Assembly: GCA_002366725.1 (NCBI GenBank)
Contig: DFBT01000070.1
Span: forward strand, 1 to 15,588
Direction of reading: 5' to 3'
DNA: 15,588 bases
Source of the DNA: Caldifarciminota bacterium UBA3073
Lineage (GTDB): Bacteria > Hydrothermota > UBA3073
A program made the translations under genes and the position numbers. This document shows, piece after piece, positions 6,461 to 12,586 of this stretch (position 1 is the stretch's first letter; each line of letters starts with the position of its first letter). Under the pieces are notes generated by a model. That model was not told the DNA's origin. It ran no database searches and was given only the letters and a program-made list of their open reading frames with translations.

Positions 6461-6838
6461 CTAAATTTTTTTTCTTATAAACTCCCGAATTTCTCGCATT
6501 TTGAGGGCAGCTTCTTTAGATTCTTCTATAGTTGCCTGTTCTCCTGGATAACGAAAATTTACTGCATAGGCGTTGAGAATATCCAGTTCTTCGGATATAA
6601 GATTGAAATCCTTATCAATATTAGCACACAATACCCTTAGTCTTTGAAGGTCGTGTACTTCTGGAGGCACAACATCATTTTTTATAAGAAAGGCTTTTAA
6701 GTATTTTTCAATGCATTGCTGAGAATGAAAACAGACCGAATCTGGAGCAACATTCTTGCGTTTTTTAACCAGATACATTGCAGACTCAAAATCTTCTTCT
6801 GCTTTATAAATCCATTCGTTAATTAATTTTTCTTTCAT
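6461..6838 (-). CDS. HEPN-domain protein partnered with a nucleotidyltransferase
   Basis: A 125-residue protein of the HEPN superfamily (the PF05168-like branch): FHSQQCIEKYLKAFLI at 37-52, HDLQRL at 62-67 and RYPGE at 96-100 are the conserved landmarks of that four-helix bundle. These proteins are encoded next to minimal nucleotidyltransferases and often act as toxin-antitoxin or nucleotidyl-transfer partners. The Rx4-6H ribonuclease motif of toxic HEPN proteins such as HepT is not visible, so this may be a non-catalytic or differently acting member. The ATG at 6838 is chosen; a longer frame to 6901 merely runs back through the upstream gene. It overlaps that gene by 20 nt, which implies translational coupling. 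Confidence 0.85.
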   Translation of the reverse strand: MKEKLINEWIYKAEEDFESAMYLVKKRKNVAPDSVCFHSQQCIEKYLKAFLIKNDVVPPEVHDLQRLRVLCANIDKDFNLISEELDILNAYAVNFRYPGEQATIEESKEAALKMREIREFIRKKI

Positions 6839-7148
6839 ATAGTATTTTTCCTTTTTCGATGATTTTCTTAACGAAGGGGTCCCCCATCGCCAGTCGTTCA
6901 CTCACCTCAGAAGGAGTCTTTACAACAAAATCCATTGGCATCTGCCTATCCCAAAATAATCGGCTGACTTTTATTCGGCGTTTTGAGGCTCTTTCGTCGC
7001 TTTCCATTACTATGAATAAGTCTAAGTCACTGTCTTCTCCAGGCTTACCATAGGCATAAGAACCAAATAATATAATCTTTTCAGGATTCAGATGCTTTGT
7101 AATCTTTGCTACGACCTCTTTTAGTGTTTTCTTCAGTATGGATTTCAT
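6819..7148 (-). CDS. Minimal nucleotidyltransferase (MNT) of an MNT-HEPN module
   Basis: A 109-residue pol-beta-fold nucleotidyltransferase. GSYAYGKPG carries the GS pair (Gly29, Ser30), followed after exactly ten residues by the DxD metal-binding pair Asp41 and Asp43 (SDLDLFIV), with the third acidic residue Asp73 in MDFVV, so the active site is complete. Relatives transfer AMP or other nucleotides onto proteins, and in the MntA-HepT system they neutralise the HEPN toxin by AMPylation. The target here is inferred to be the overlapping HEPN protein. The ATG at 7148 is chosen because GGAG stands 6 nt upstream; a GTG at 7163 would extend it by five residues. The gene order MNT then HEPN is the reverse of the characterised hepT-mntA pairs. 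Confidence 0.88.
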   Translation of the reverse strand: MKSILKKTLKEVVAKITKHLNPEKIILFGSYAYGKPGEDSDLDLFIVMESDERASKRRIKVSRLFWDRQMPMDFVVKTPSEVSERLAMGDPFVKKIIEKGKILYERKIN

Positions 7149-7172
7149 TGGTTCTCCACTCACAATATACCT

Positions 7173-7200
7173 AAAACCTTAAATTCCAAAACTTGACGCC
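7173..7200. repeat. Short partial copy of the island repeat
   Basis: AAAACCTTAAATTCC followed by ACTTGACGCC matches the second half of the repeats at 6401-6460 and 7242-7300, in the same orientation. Another diverged copy lies at about 5213-5242 (AAAAACCCTTAAATCCC then GATTTGACC). The four copies all sit between the HtrA gene and the adenine methyltransferase. Confidence 0.55.
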
Positions 7201-7241
7201 TGCTCTATGAATGCATTGTGTTAAGATAAAACATCGTCCAG

Positions 7242-7300
7242 TGAGTATTTGCGAAATTGCCCAAACAAGCAAAACCCCAAATTCAAGACTTGACCCTTTT
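7242..7300. repeat. Direct repeat, copy B, flanking the MNT-HEPN pair
   Basis: Partner of 6401-6460, starting TGAGTATTTGCG and containing AAGCAAAACCCC and ATTCAAGACTTGACCC. It lies in the 160-bp gap between the adenine methyltransferase stop (7309) and the nucleotidyltransferase start (7148). Together with copy A it brackets the two-gene module closely. Confidence 0.75.
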
Positions 7301-7308
7301 TGTAACAG

Positions 7309-8274
7309 TTAGTGATTTGTGAATTCTTTAATTTCATTTTTGGAAAATAATGTTGCGGTTCTTACTAATTTTATCTTTTCATACTCAATTTTCTTAACCG
7401 GATAGGAAATATAAAAATGTTTTTTAAGTTTATCCCAGTCTTTATCTCTTATCGTATCTATCTTACCTAAATAGAAACTTACCCAAACATTCCCAATTTT
7501 AGAATCTGCCTTTTCTTCAGATAGCTTGCCATTTGTGATATTTACATATTTTTCATCAATATCTATTCCTATATACCTCCTGCCGAGTCTTTTAGCAGCA
7601 ATCACTGTTGTCCCAGTTCCTACAAATGGGTCTAACACAATGTCGTTCTCATCTGTAGTCATTAAAATGAGTCTCTCCATTAAGTGAACGGGCAACTGAC
7701 AGGGATGCTTATCTCTGTATTTATTATGTTTAATTCTGTGAATGTCTGTCCATACATCTGAGACTAATGGACCAAAAGGATGCAATCCATCCTTCTTCCC
7801 CCCATAATCTTTTAGCAATACCTCACATTTCCTACATCTTTTATGTTGGTAACGAATCTCGTAAAACTTGAGCCGTTTAGCATTCTTCGCGTAAAATAGA
7901 ATTCCATAATGGGCAGGCTGTAAAGTTTTACCCATTGGTGCAGTAGGAGCATCCCAACCAATCCAATGCTTAAAATCTGCAATCTCATTGAGAAATGTAG
8001 CAAAATAAGTCAACCATTTAGGAATATTATGGACAAAAATACTGCCCGCTGGTTTTGTGATCCTAACCATCTCATATATCCACTCCTTGCACCAGTTCAT
8101 ATATTCGTTGAACTCCTTGTTATCCTTATACTTGCCGTATCTCTTTTTTAAATTAAACGGAGGGTCTGCAAAGGTCATATCAACACTATTATCAGGGATT
8201 TTTTGCATCATTTCTAAACAATCCCCTTGAATAACTTTGTTTATCAGGTCTTTAAAAAATTCTTTGTCTCTCAT
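7309..8274 (-). CDS. DNA adenine-N6 methyltransferase, beta-type motif order
   Basis: S-adenosylmethionine-dependent DNA methyltransferase of 321 residues belonging to the restriction system. Catalytic motif IV is DPPF (37-40, in TFADPPFNL) near the N-terminus, and SAM-binding motif I is DPFVGTGTT (215-223) near the C-terminus, followed by GIDID (236-240). This IV-before-I order is that of beta-class enzymes, and DPPF indicates N6-adenine as target. The segment between, about 100-200, would hold the target-recognition region and contains a CRKC pair (Cys147, Cys150) that might bind metal. The start at 8274 overlaps the end of the endonuclease gene by 23 nt. The C-terminal 60 residues extend past the core and look unrelated to the family. 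Last gene of the operon. Confidence 0.9.
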   Translation of the reverse strand: MRDKEFFKDLINKVIQGDCLEMMQKIPDNSVDMTFADPPFNLKKRYGKYKDNKEFNEYMNWCKEWIYEMVRITKPAGSIFVHNIPKWLTYFATFLNEIADFKHWIGWDAPTAPMGKTLQPAHYGILFYAKNAKRLKFYEIRYQHKRCRKCEVLLKDYGGKKDGLHPFGPLVSDVWTDIHRIKHNKYRDKHPCQLPVHLMERLILMTTDENDIVLDPFVGTGTTVIAAKRLGRRYIGIDIDEKYVNITNGKLSEEKADSKIGNVWVSFYLGKIDTIRDKDWDKLKKHFYISYPVKKIEYEKIKLVRTATLFSKNEIKEFTNH

Positions 8275-9238
8275 AAAAAATCTGTGTTAGTAGATTGTCA
8301 AATCTTTTAAGCTCATCTCTGCTAAATGTAAAAACCAAGTCGTAAGCTTCAACCATGCGTCTCAAATCTCCTCTTCTTACATACCAACCAATTCCATCAA
8401 CAAAACCTACAAAAATGACTTCGGGATAGTTTTTCTTCAGATAATTAGCTACTGTCTTTTCTGTCTTCGCTTTATCTCCCATCCCTGAGGCTGTGGTTAC
8501 TTCATACGAACACTCAATTATTATTTTAGGCAAAGCTTTATTGGGAATTATGAAGTCCATCGTTCGGGGAATATCACCTAATATTCCCTTCTCAAAGGGT
8601 ATTTTATGGGAATATAAAATCTTCTCAATCACAACCTCTGGATTTCTTCCTTTTGAGGCACTATAAGAACCTTTGGTTTTATATCTTATTATAGTATCCA
8701 CTAACGATTCAATGGAAAAACTAAACTTGTTTATGTCGAGTTTTTTGAACTCAAATAAGGGAATAACTTGTTTGATTATTGGGATTGTAGAACCTTTAAA
8801 GAATAGATTTACGATTCCTTCGGCAAATTTTCTATTTGTTTTAATGAGAGACTTAACCTTACGCAGATTCCATTCTTTGAACTCGTCAGAGGAAGGTTCT
8901 TCAGCCGGCCAGAAATCTTTATTTACAAGTTTTGATAATGCTGGGTCTGCTTTAGCTCTGGTAAATGAAATAATTCGTTGTAAACTCTCTTGTGAAAAAC
9001 CAGTAATTGTCAAAATAGCGTCTATTCCATTTTCAACTTCTGTAATATGCTCAAGTAAAACGGATTCCTTTAATCTGTTTCTCTCTATCTTATTTTTGAG
9101 AAGAAAGATATTTTGTGCAATTGACGAGATGCGACCTTCATGATACTCCTCAAACTCTATATTTTGAAAGTAAAAGGTGTTTTTAGCGGTTACAGTATTA
9201 AATTTCTCCTCTACTGATGGATACTGCATTTTAGTCAT
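8252..9238 (-). CDS. DpnII-like PD-(D/E)xK type II restriction endonuclease
   Basis: A 328-residue protein placed between two DNA methyltransferase genes and therefore probably the cleaving enzyme. Its C-terminal half resembles my memory of the DpnII/MboI/MjaIII family: SASKGRNPEVVIEKIL (193-208), then an acidic residue Asp228 in MDFIIPN, IIIECSYE with Glu242, a Gly/Ser-rich GMGDKAKTE (252-260), and VGFVDGIGWYV (277-287). The usual lysine after ExX is missing (ECS); Lys256 or Lys258 could serve instead. The first 180 residues are helical and unfamiliar, so the specificity may differ from GATC. The ATG at 9238 has AAGGA 8 nt before it. The gene follows the membrane-protein gene by 11 bp and overlaps the next methyltransferase, so expression is coupled. 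Confidence 0.7.
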   Translation of the reverse strand: MTKMQYPSVEEKFNTVTAKNTFYFQNIEFEEYHEGRISSIAQNIFLLKNKIERNRLKESVLLEHITEVENGIDAILTITGFSQESLQRIISFTRAKADPALSKLVNKDFWPAEEPSSDEFKEWNLRKVKSLIKTNRKFAEGIVNLFFKGSTIPIIKQVIPLFEFKKLDINKFSFSIESLVDTIIRYKTKGSYSASKGRNPEVVIEKILYSHKIPFEKGILGDIPRTMDFIIPNKALPKIIIECSYEVTTASGMGDKAKTEKTVANYLKKNYPEVIFVGFVDGIGWYVRRGDLRRMVEAYDLVFTFSRDELKRFDNLLTQIFYERQRIF

Positions 9239-9249
9239 ACATCTATTCC

Positions 9250-9702
9250 TTATTTTTTCTCATTAAAAAACCAAATAACACTATCACTTGGGATAGCAGT
9301 ACTTGCTCCATAAAGATCTCTACGCATCAAAGAGATTAATTCTCCTCTATCTGCAGCTGAAGAAGTCTGCAAAAATATTTTCCCAAATAGTTTTGGAATT
9401 TCTCTATTTTCGGCTACTAAGCATAACTCTGTATAACAGTTATTAAGCTCCTTAAGGACTGGGCGAGTACTAAATGGAGTGTAATTGCTGGGCACAGCTG
9501 GACCAGTCCATTTTGCAGAACCGAATCTTTGATTGACAAGTTTTATTGCCCGGTTGTAGGCAACTTGTTTTGCATTCCAGTGTTCTTGTTGCTGAACCGT
9601 ACGTTTTGCTATTCGAGGCTGAATGAAAAACTGACCCAATAAAACAACTAATCCAACGATGACTGGGATAATCAATTTTTCAAATATTGAGGTTATCTTC
9701 AT
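9250..9702 (-). CDS. Small membrane-anchored protein inside the restriction operon, unknown function
   Basis: A 150-residue protein I do not recognise. It has one strongly hydrophobic N-terminal segment (about 9-28, IIPVIVGLVVLLGQFFI) followed by a basic stretch and a soluble domain of about 120 residues, so it is probably an inner-membrane protein with the soluble part in the cytoplasm (basic RIAKR follows the segment). No catalytic motif stands out; a conserved-looking WTGPAVPSNY block lies near 65-75, and two cysteines are at 89 and 94. Its start codon overlaps the stop of the SPPY methyltransferase (ATGA) and it ends 11 bp before the endonuclease, so it is a true member of the operon. It could be a cargo gene or a functional partner of the defence system. 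Confidence 0.75.
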   Translation of the reverse strand: MKITSIFEKLIIPVIVGLVVLLGQFFIQPRIAKRTVQQQEHWNAKQVAYNRAIKLVNQRFGSAKWTGPAVPSNYTPFSTRPVLKELNNCYTELCLVAENREIPKLFGKIFLQTSSAADRGELISLMRRDLYGASTAIPSDSVIWFFNEKK

Positions 9703-10955
9703 ATACTCATCTTCTTTTGAAAAAACAATATATACTCATCCTTCATTGTATTTCTCAATCCCCTAATTGGCTTGAGAATACTCTTTACCAGACTTAACTT
9801 GTATTTCTTGCAAAGTTCTATTATTGCATTTTCAAGCCTTATCCCACCCGTTTGATTGGTGTTGGAACCTATTATCATTATAAAATATTTACTCTTTTTC
9901 AATACACGAGATACCTCAGCACATACAATCTCCATATCCTTAAAATAGTTTTTAAGTTTTTCCTTTATAGTCTTGCCAACTAATCCAATCATATTTTCCC
10001 TTATTCCATCAATATTATATCCTAAATATCTCAATTGTGCCTCATCATTTTTTACATAATCAATAGCAAAAGAATATGGTGGAGAAGTTATAACTCCATC
10101 AACAGATTCATCTTCTAATGGTATCTTCCTGGCATCAGCTTTTTCTATAACTTCTACTATACCCAATTCTCTCATAAATTGGCTATTCTGTGAAATAAAG
10201 TTAAAGACCGTTTTTTCATATCTTTTTAGCACTTTATTAAAAAGTTCACGATGGTTTGATTTTACCACCCTTTTTGAATAACCAAGAGCATCTAAAAAAG
10301 CCAAAAGAGCAAGCTTGTATACCTTTAGCCTTTCGGGATCCTTTATTTTCGCCAACTGTTCCTTTACATTCTCAACATTAAAGAAGTTAAATATCTGCTC
10401 CGCCCTTTGTGAAATTCCATTTAATATTTTCGGGTCAATTGTAAGGCTTTCATATTTCACCTTTGTCATAAACTGACAGAAAGGACTAAAATCTATGGCA
10501 TAGGAGTTTATTCCCATAAGGGAAGCTTCAATATTAGCAGTTCCACTACCACACATTGAGTCTAAAATAGTCTCTCCGTTTTTAATGCCAATTATGTTTA
10601 ATAAAGCCTTAATAAGTTGTGGATGGAATTTACCCCGGTAAGGAAATAATCCGTGTGTTGCATATCCAGTAGAAAACTGTCCTTCCTCAAAATAATTCTT
10701 GGTTGCAGACGAACGCTCTTCAGTCAGAGCATCTGATTGATGGCTATACATCAAAAAATGCTTTGTGTATTTGCCATTAATCGATTTGATATATGCAGAA
10801 CGCTCTACTATTTCATCTTCGCTTAATAACTTATACTCTAAATATGCCAATTCTAATTCAAATAATTCGTTGACTGATGGTAACAGTTCTATCTTATCTT
10901 CAAATAGGTTTTCCAAAAACGAAGGTGTCTTATAAAATTCTGGTTTTTTACTCAT
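9699..10955 (-). CDS. DNA methyltransferase with SPPY motif, probably cytosine-N4
   Basis: First gene of the restriction operon, 418 residues. SAM-binding motif I is LDSMCGSGT (131-139), preceded by THGLFPYRGKFHPQL (100-114), a block I associate with a family of restriction-system methyltransferases; the catalytic motif is TSPPYSFAIDY (290-300). SPPY points to N4-cytosine methylation, although some adenine enzymes cannot be excluded by motif alone. Here motif I precedes motif IV with about 150 residues between, the opposite order to the other methyltransferase in the locus. The N-terminal 90 residues are an extension without recognised motifs. It starts at the ATG at 10955 with no clear Shine-Dalgarno site, about 45 nt downstream of the inferred transcription start of a perfect promoter, and overlaps the membrane-protein gene by 4 nt. 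Confidence 0.88.
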   Translation of the reverse strand: MSKKPEFYKTPSFLENLFEDKIELLPSVNELFELELAYLEYKLLSEDEIVERSAYIKSINGKYTKHFLMYSHQSDALTEERSSATKNYFEEGQFSTGYATHGLFPYRGKFHPQLIKALLNIIGIKNGETILDSMCGSGTANIEASLMGINSYAIDFSPFCQFMTKVKYESLTIDPKILNGISQRAEQIFNFFNVENVKEQLAKIKDPERLKVYKLALLAFLDALGYSKRVVKSNHRELFNKVLKRYEKTVFNFISQNSQFMRELGIVEVIEKADARKIPLEDESVDGVITSPPYSFAIDYVKNDEAQLRYLGYNIDGIRENMIGLVGKTIKEKLKNYFKDMEIVCAEVSRVLKKSKYFIMIIGSNTNQTGGIRLENAIIELCKKYKLSLVKSILKPIRGLRNTMKDEYILFFQKKMSI

Positions 10956-11002
10956 TACTCATGAATTAAAGGCGATAAAGAAACATTTTCCTTAACCACA
11001 TT

Positions 11003-11036
11003 GTGTATTATACACTATATACCTTGATATGTCAAG
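11003..11036 (-). promoter_or_regulatory. Consensus sigma70 promoter of the restriction operon, overlapped by palindromes
   Basis: On the minus strand TTGACA (11030-11035) and TATAAT (11007-11012) match consensus at all twelve positions with a 17-bp spacer. Transcription should start near 11000. The -10 box is centred in a 13-bp palindrome, GTGTATAATACAC (11003-11015), and the -35 box lies in a second palindrome, CTTGACATATCAAG (11023-11036). Both could be operator sites for a repressor or controller protein, though no such gene is seen in the operon. Confidence 0.85.
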
Positions 11037-11110
11037 TCTTCTTTTTTCAACCGGAATTTGGCAAGTAGCTGTCAATCAACTCTTTTCCTTTCTGCACGAT
11101 TTAAAATCCC

Positions 11111-11130
11111 CGCCTTTGATGGGATAGGCG
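11111..11130 (-). terminator. Weak hairpin after hicA
   Basis: CGCCT (11111-11115) and AGGCG (11126-11130) can pair around a 10-nt loop, about 16 nt beyond the hicA stop. On the minus strand it is followed by a short mixed AT-rich stretch without a clean T-run. It is a possible but weak terminator between hicBA and the restriction promoter. Confidence 0.3.
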
Positions 11131-11146
11131 AATACAGCACAAAAGT

Positions 11147-11383
11147 CTATCGTCTTAATAGTTCTAAAAATTGCTCACGAGTCAGCCCTGCTTGCTCTAA
11201 GATAGCTAATAGCGTACCCTTGGGAATCGCCTTTCGTTTTGGAATAATAACCAACCTTTTTCTGTCCTGGTCTTTCTTATAAAATGCAAGATGGCTTCCC
11301 TTTCCCCGCTTTGGTGCATAAGAAAAGCCCACTCTTTTGAGGACTCTCACAACATCTTCAGATGAAACAATTGGTAGTTTCAC
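11147..11383 (-). CDS. hicA: HicA-family mRNA interferase toxin
   Basis: A 78-residue toxin of the HicA family, a double-stranded-RNA-binding-like fold that cleaves mRNA. The diagnostic GKGSHLAFY segment is present with the catalytic histidine at His31, preceded by VVRVLKRVGF and followed by the usual IIPKRKAIPKGTL stretch (46-58). The length is typical. It starts at a GTG (11383) that overlaps the hicB stop as GTGA, with GGAGG 10 nt upstream inside hicB, so toxin translation follows that of the antitoxin. All key residues are present, so the module could be active. Confidence 0.93.
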   Translation of the reverse strand: MKLPIVSSEDVVRVLKRVGFSYAPKRGKGSHLAFYKKDQDRKRLVIIPKRKAIPKGTLLAILEQAGLTREQFLELLRR

Positions 11384-11619
11384 CGTACCGATACCTCCAG
11401 AGGAGAAGTAAATTTCTCTTTAAATTTAAATTCTGTCTCAATTTCGTCAATCATTCCCAATTCCTTAGCATTTTCTAAATAGAGTTCTACCGCTTCCCTT
11501 AAATTTTTAAGGGCTTCCTCTACGGTATCTCCAGCGCTTGCTACTCCAAGTTCCGGACATTTAGAAACATAACCAGCCTCTTCTCTCCAAATAACTGATG
11601 TAAAGTTATAGGACTTCAC
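11380..11619 (-). CDS. hicB: HicB-family antitoxin, short form
   Basis: A 79-residue antitoxin with the HicB partial RNase-H-like fold: NFTSVIWREEAGYVSKCPELGV followed by the TVEEALKNLREAVELYLE helix, a classic HicB pattern. It binds HicA and blocks its active site. There is no C-terminal DNA-binding helix-turn-helix or ribbon-helix-helix domain, so autoregulation of the operon would need another mechanism. Translation begins at GTG (11619) with a strong GGGAGG 5 nt upstream. The antitoxin-first order hicB-hicA is a common variant. Confidence 0.92.
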   Translation of the reverse strand: MKSYNFTSVIWREEAGYVSKCPELGVASAGDTVEEALKNLREAVELYLENAKELGMIDEIETEFKFKEKFTSPLEVSVR

Positions 11620-11639
11620 TTAACCTCCCGGTATGATAA

Positions 11640-11687
11640 GTAGGCACGATATCAAATCGTGCTGGCACAAATTGAATTTGTGCCTAC
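11640..11687. repeat. Twin-hairpin palindromic element upstream of hicB
   Basis: The 48-bp element begins GTAGGCAC and ends GTGCCTAC. Inside are two perfect hairpins: GCACGAT/ATCGTGC with a 5-nt loop (11644-11662), and GGCACAAATT/AATTTGTGCC with a single central base (11664-11684). It lies between the transaldolase stop (11705) and the hicB ribosome site, so it could end the upstream transcript or bind a regulator. The structure is also that of a dispersed intergenic repeat. Confidence 0.75.
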
Positions 11688-11704
11688 AAAAGGCTACTTG
11701 CACA

Positions 11705-12364
11705 TTATTTTGGCTTAATCTTACCCCAGTCTTTGAGGAATCTTTCTATTCCGACATCCGTGAGGGGGTGATCGAGCATCTTCAATATCACATTGTATGG
11801 TATGGTGCACACATCTGCACCTATGAGCGCCGCCTCCACTATATGCATTGGATGCCTCACGGACGCAACCACGACCTCTGTCTCTATACAATAGTTGTCA
11901 AATATGGTTACGAGCTGGTCAACTATCTCCATCCCCTCATTTCCCACATCGTCCATCCTGCCGATGAACGGAGAAACGAAATTGGTTCCCGCCTTTGCCG
12001 CCAGCAGCGCCTGATTTGCTGAGAATACGAGGGTGGTATTCGTCATTATATCCTCGTCCCTCAGTTTCTTTATCGCGAGCAGTCCATCCTTGCATACGGG
12101 TATTTTTATGCATATATTCTCAGCGAGTTCCCTCAATTTTTTCCCCTCGTTCACAATGCCTTCAGCATCTTTGCTCGTAACCTCGGCTGTAACTGGACCT
12201 TTTACCATACCGCATATCTCCCTCAGGACGGCATTCGGTCTCTTTCCCGTTCTCTCAACCTCTCTTGCAAGTAATGTCGGATTTGTAGTTACACCATCCA
12301 GAATTCCCCAGGATGCAATTTCTTTTATTTCATCAAGATTTGCGGTATCTATAAATATCTTCAT
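11705..12364 (-). CDS. tal: Transaldolase, small TalC/MipB-type subfamily
   Basis: A class I Schiff-base aldolase of 219 residues that transfers a dihydroxyacetone unit between sugar phosphates in the non-oxidative pentose phosphate pathway. FIDTANLDEI with Asp6, VTTNPTLL with Asn28 and the lysine of ICIKIP (Lys87) make up the active site. The two positions I know to separate this subfamily from fructose-6-phosphate aldolase read as transaldolase: Glu61 in TAEVTS rather than Gln, and Phe129 in NFVSPFIGR rather than Tyr. The length is normal for the short decameric form. AGGGGGAAG lies close before the ATG at 12364. It sits 222 bp downstream of the aldehyde dehydrogenase in the same direction, with repeats between them, so co-transcription is possible but not shown. 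Confidence 0.94.
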   Translation of the reverse strand: MKIFIDTANLDEIKEIASWGILDGVTTNPTLLAREVERTGKRPNAVLREICGMVKGPVTAEVTSKDAEGIVNEGKKLRELAENICIKIPVCKDGLLAIKKLRDEDIMTNTTLVFSANQALLAAKAGTNFVSPFIGRMDDVGNEGMEIVDQLVTIFDNYCIETEVVVASVRHPMHIVEAALIGADVCTIPYNVILKMLDHPLTDVGIERFLKDWGKIKPK

Positions 12365-12386
12365 TTCTTCCCCCTATTATACAAAA

Positions 12387-12419
12387 AGTAAGCAGTAGGC
12401 AGTAAGCAGTGAGCAGTGA
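12387..12419. repeat. 7-bp tandem repeat
   Basis: Four full units and a partial one, AGTAAGC, AGTAGGC, AGTAAGC, AGTGAGC, AGTGA, lie upstream of the transaldolase start. Unit length equals that of the array before porG, but the motif differs. Confidence 0.8.
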
Positions 12420-12424
12420 AAGAT

Positions 12425-12577
12425 AAACATTTCACATTTTACCTAACACCCTGAAGGGTGTCACTCCAACTAACCACCACCTGACACATTAAACATTTCA
12501 CATTACGCCTATTACCTAACACCCTGAAGGGTGTCACTCCAACCAACCACCACCTGACGCATTGAACATCTAACATT
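12425..12577. repeat. Two direct repeats with an internal hairpin
   Basis: The 50-bp cores 12441-12490 and 12514-12563 differ at only two positions, and short flanks (AAACATTTCACATT at 12425-12438 and 12491-12504, a diverged copy at 12564-12577) repeat as well. Each core contains ACACCC-TGAA-GGGTGT, a compact hairpin with a tetraloop. They lie between the aldehyde dehydrogenase stop (12587) and the transaldolase, with no T-run behind the hairpins. Confidence 0.85.
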
Positions 12578-12586
12578 ACACCTTCA

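Noticed and set aside
7309..10955. A straightforward DpnII (GATC) restriction system
   Set aside because: The second methyltransferase is an SPPY type rather than a DpnM-like enzyme, and the nuclease N-terminus is unfamiliar, so no recognition sequence is claimed.
5300..11040. Prophage or transposon
   Set aside because: Despite the AT-rich accessory character there is no integrase, transposase, phage structural gene or terminal inverted repeat.
11705..12364. Fructose-6-phosphate aldolase
   Set aside because: The positions that distinguish it (Gln and Tyr) are Glu61 and Phe129 here, as in transaldolases.
12425..12577. CRISPR array
   Set aside because: There are only two repeats, separated by 23 bp that include further repeated sequence, and no cas genes. 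The units contain a hairpin but no spacers.
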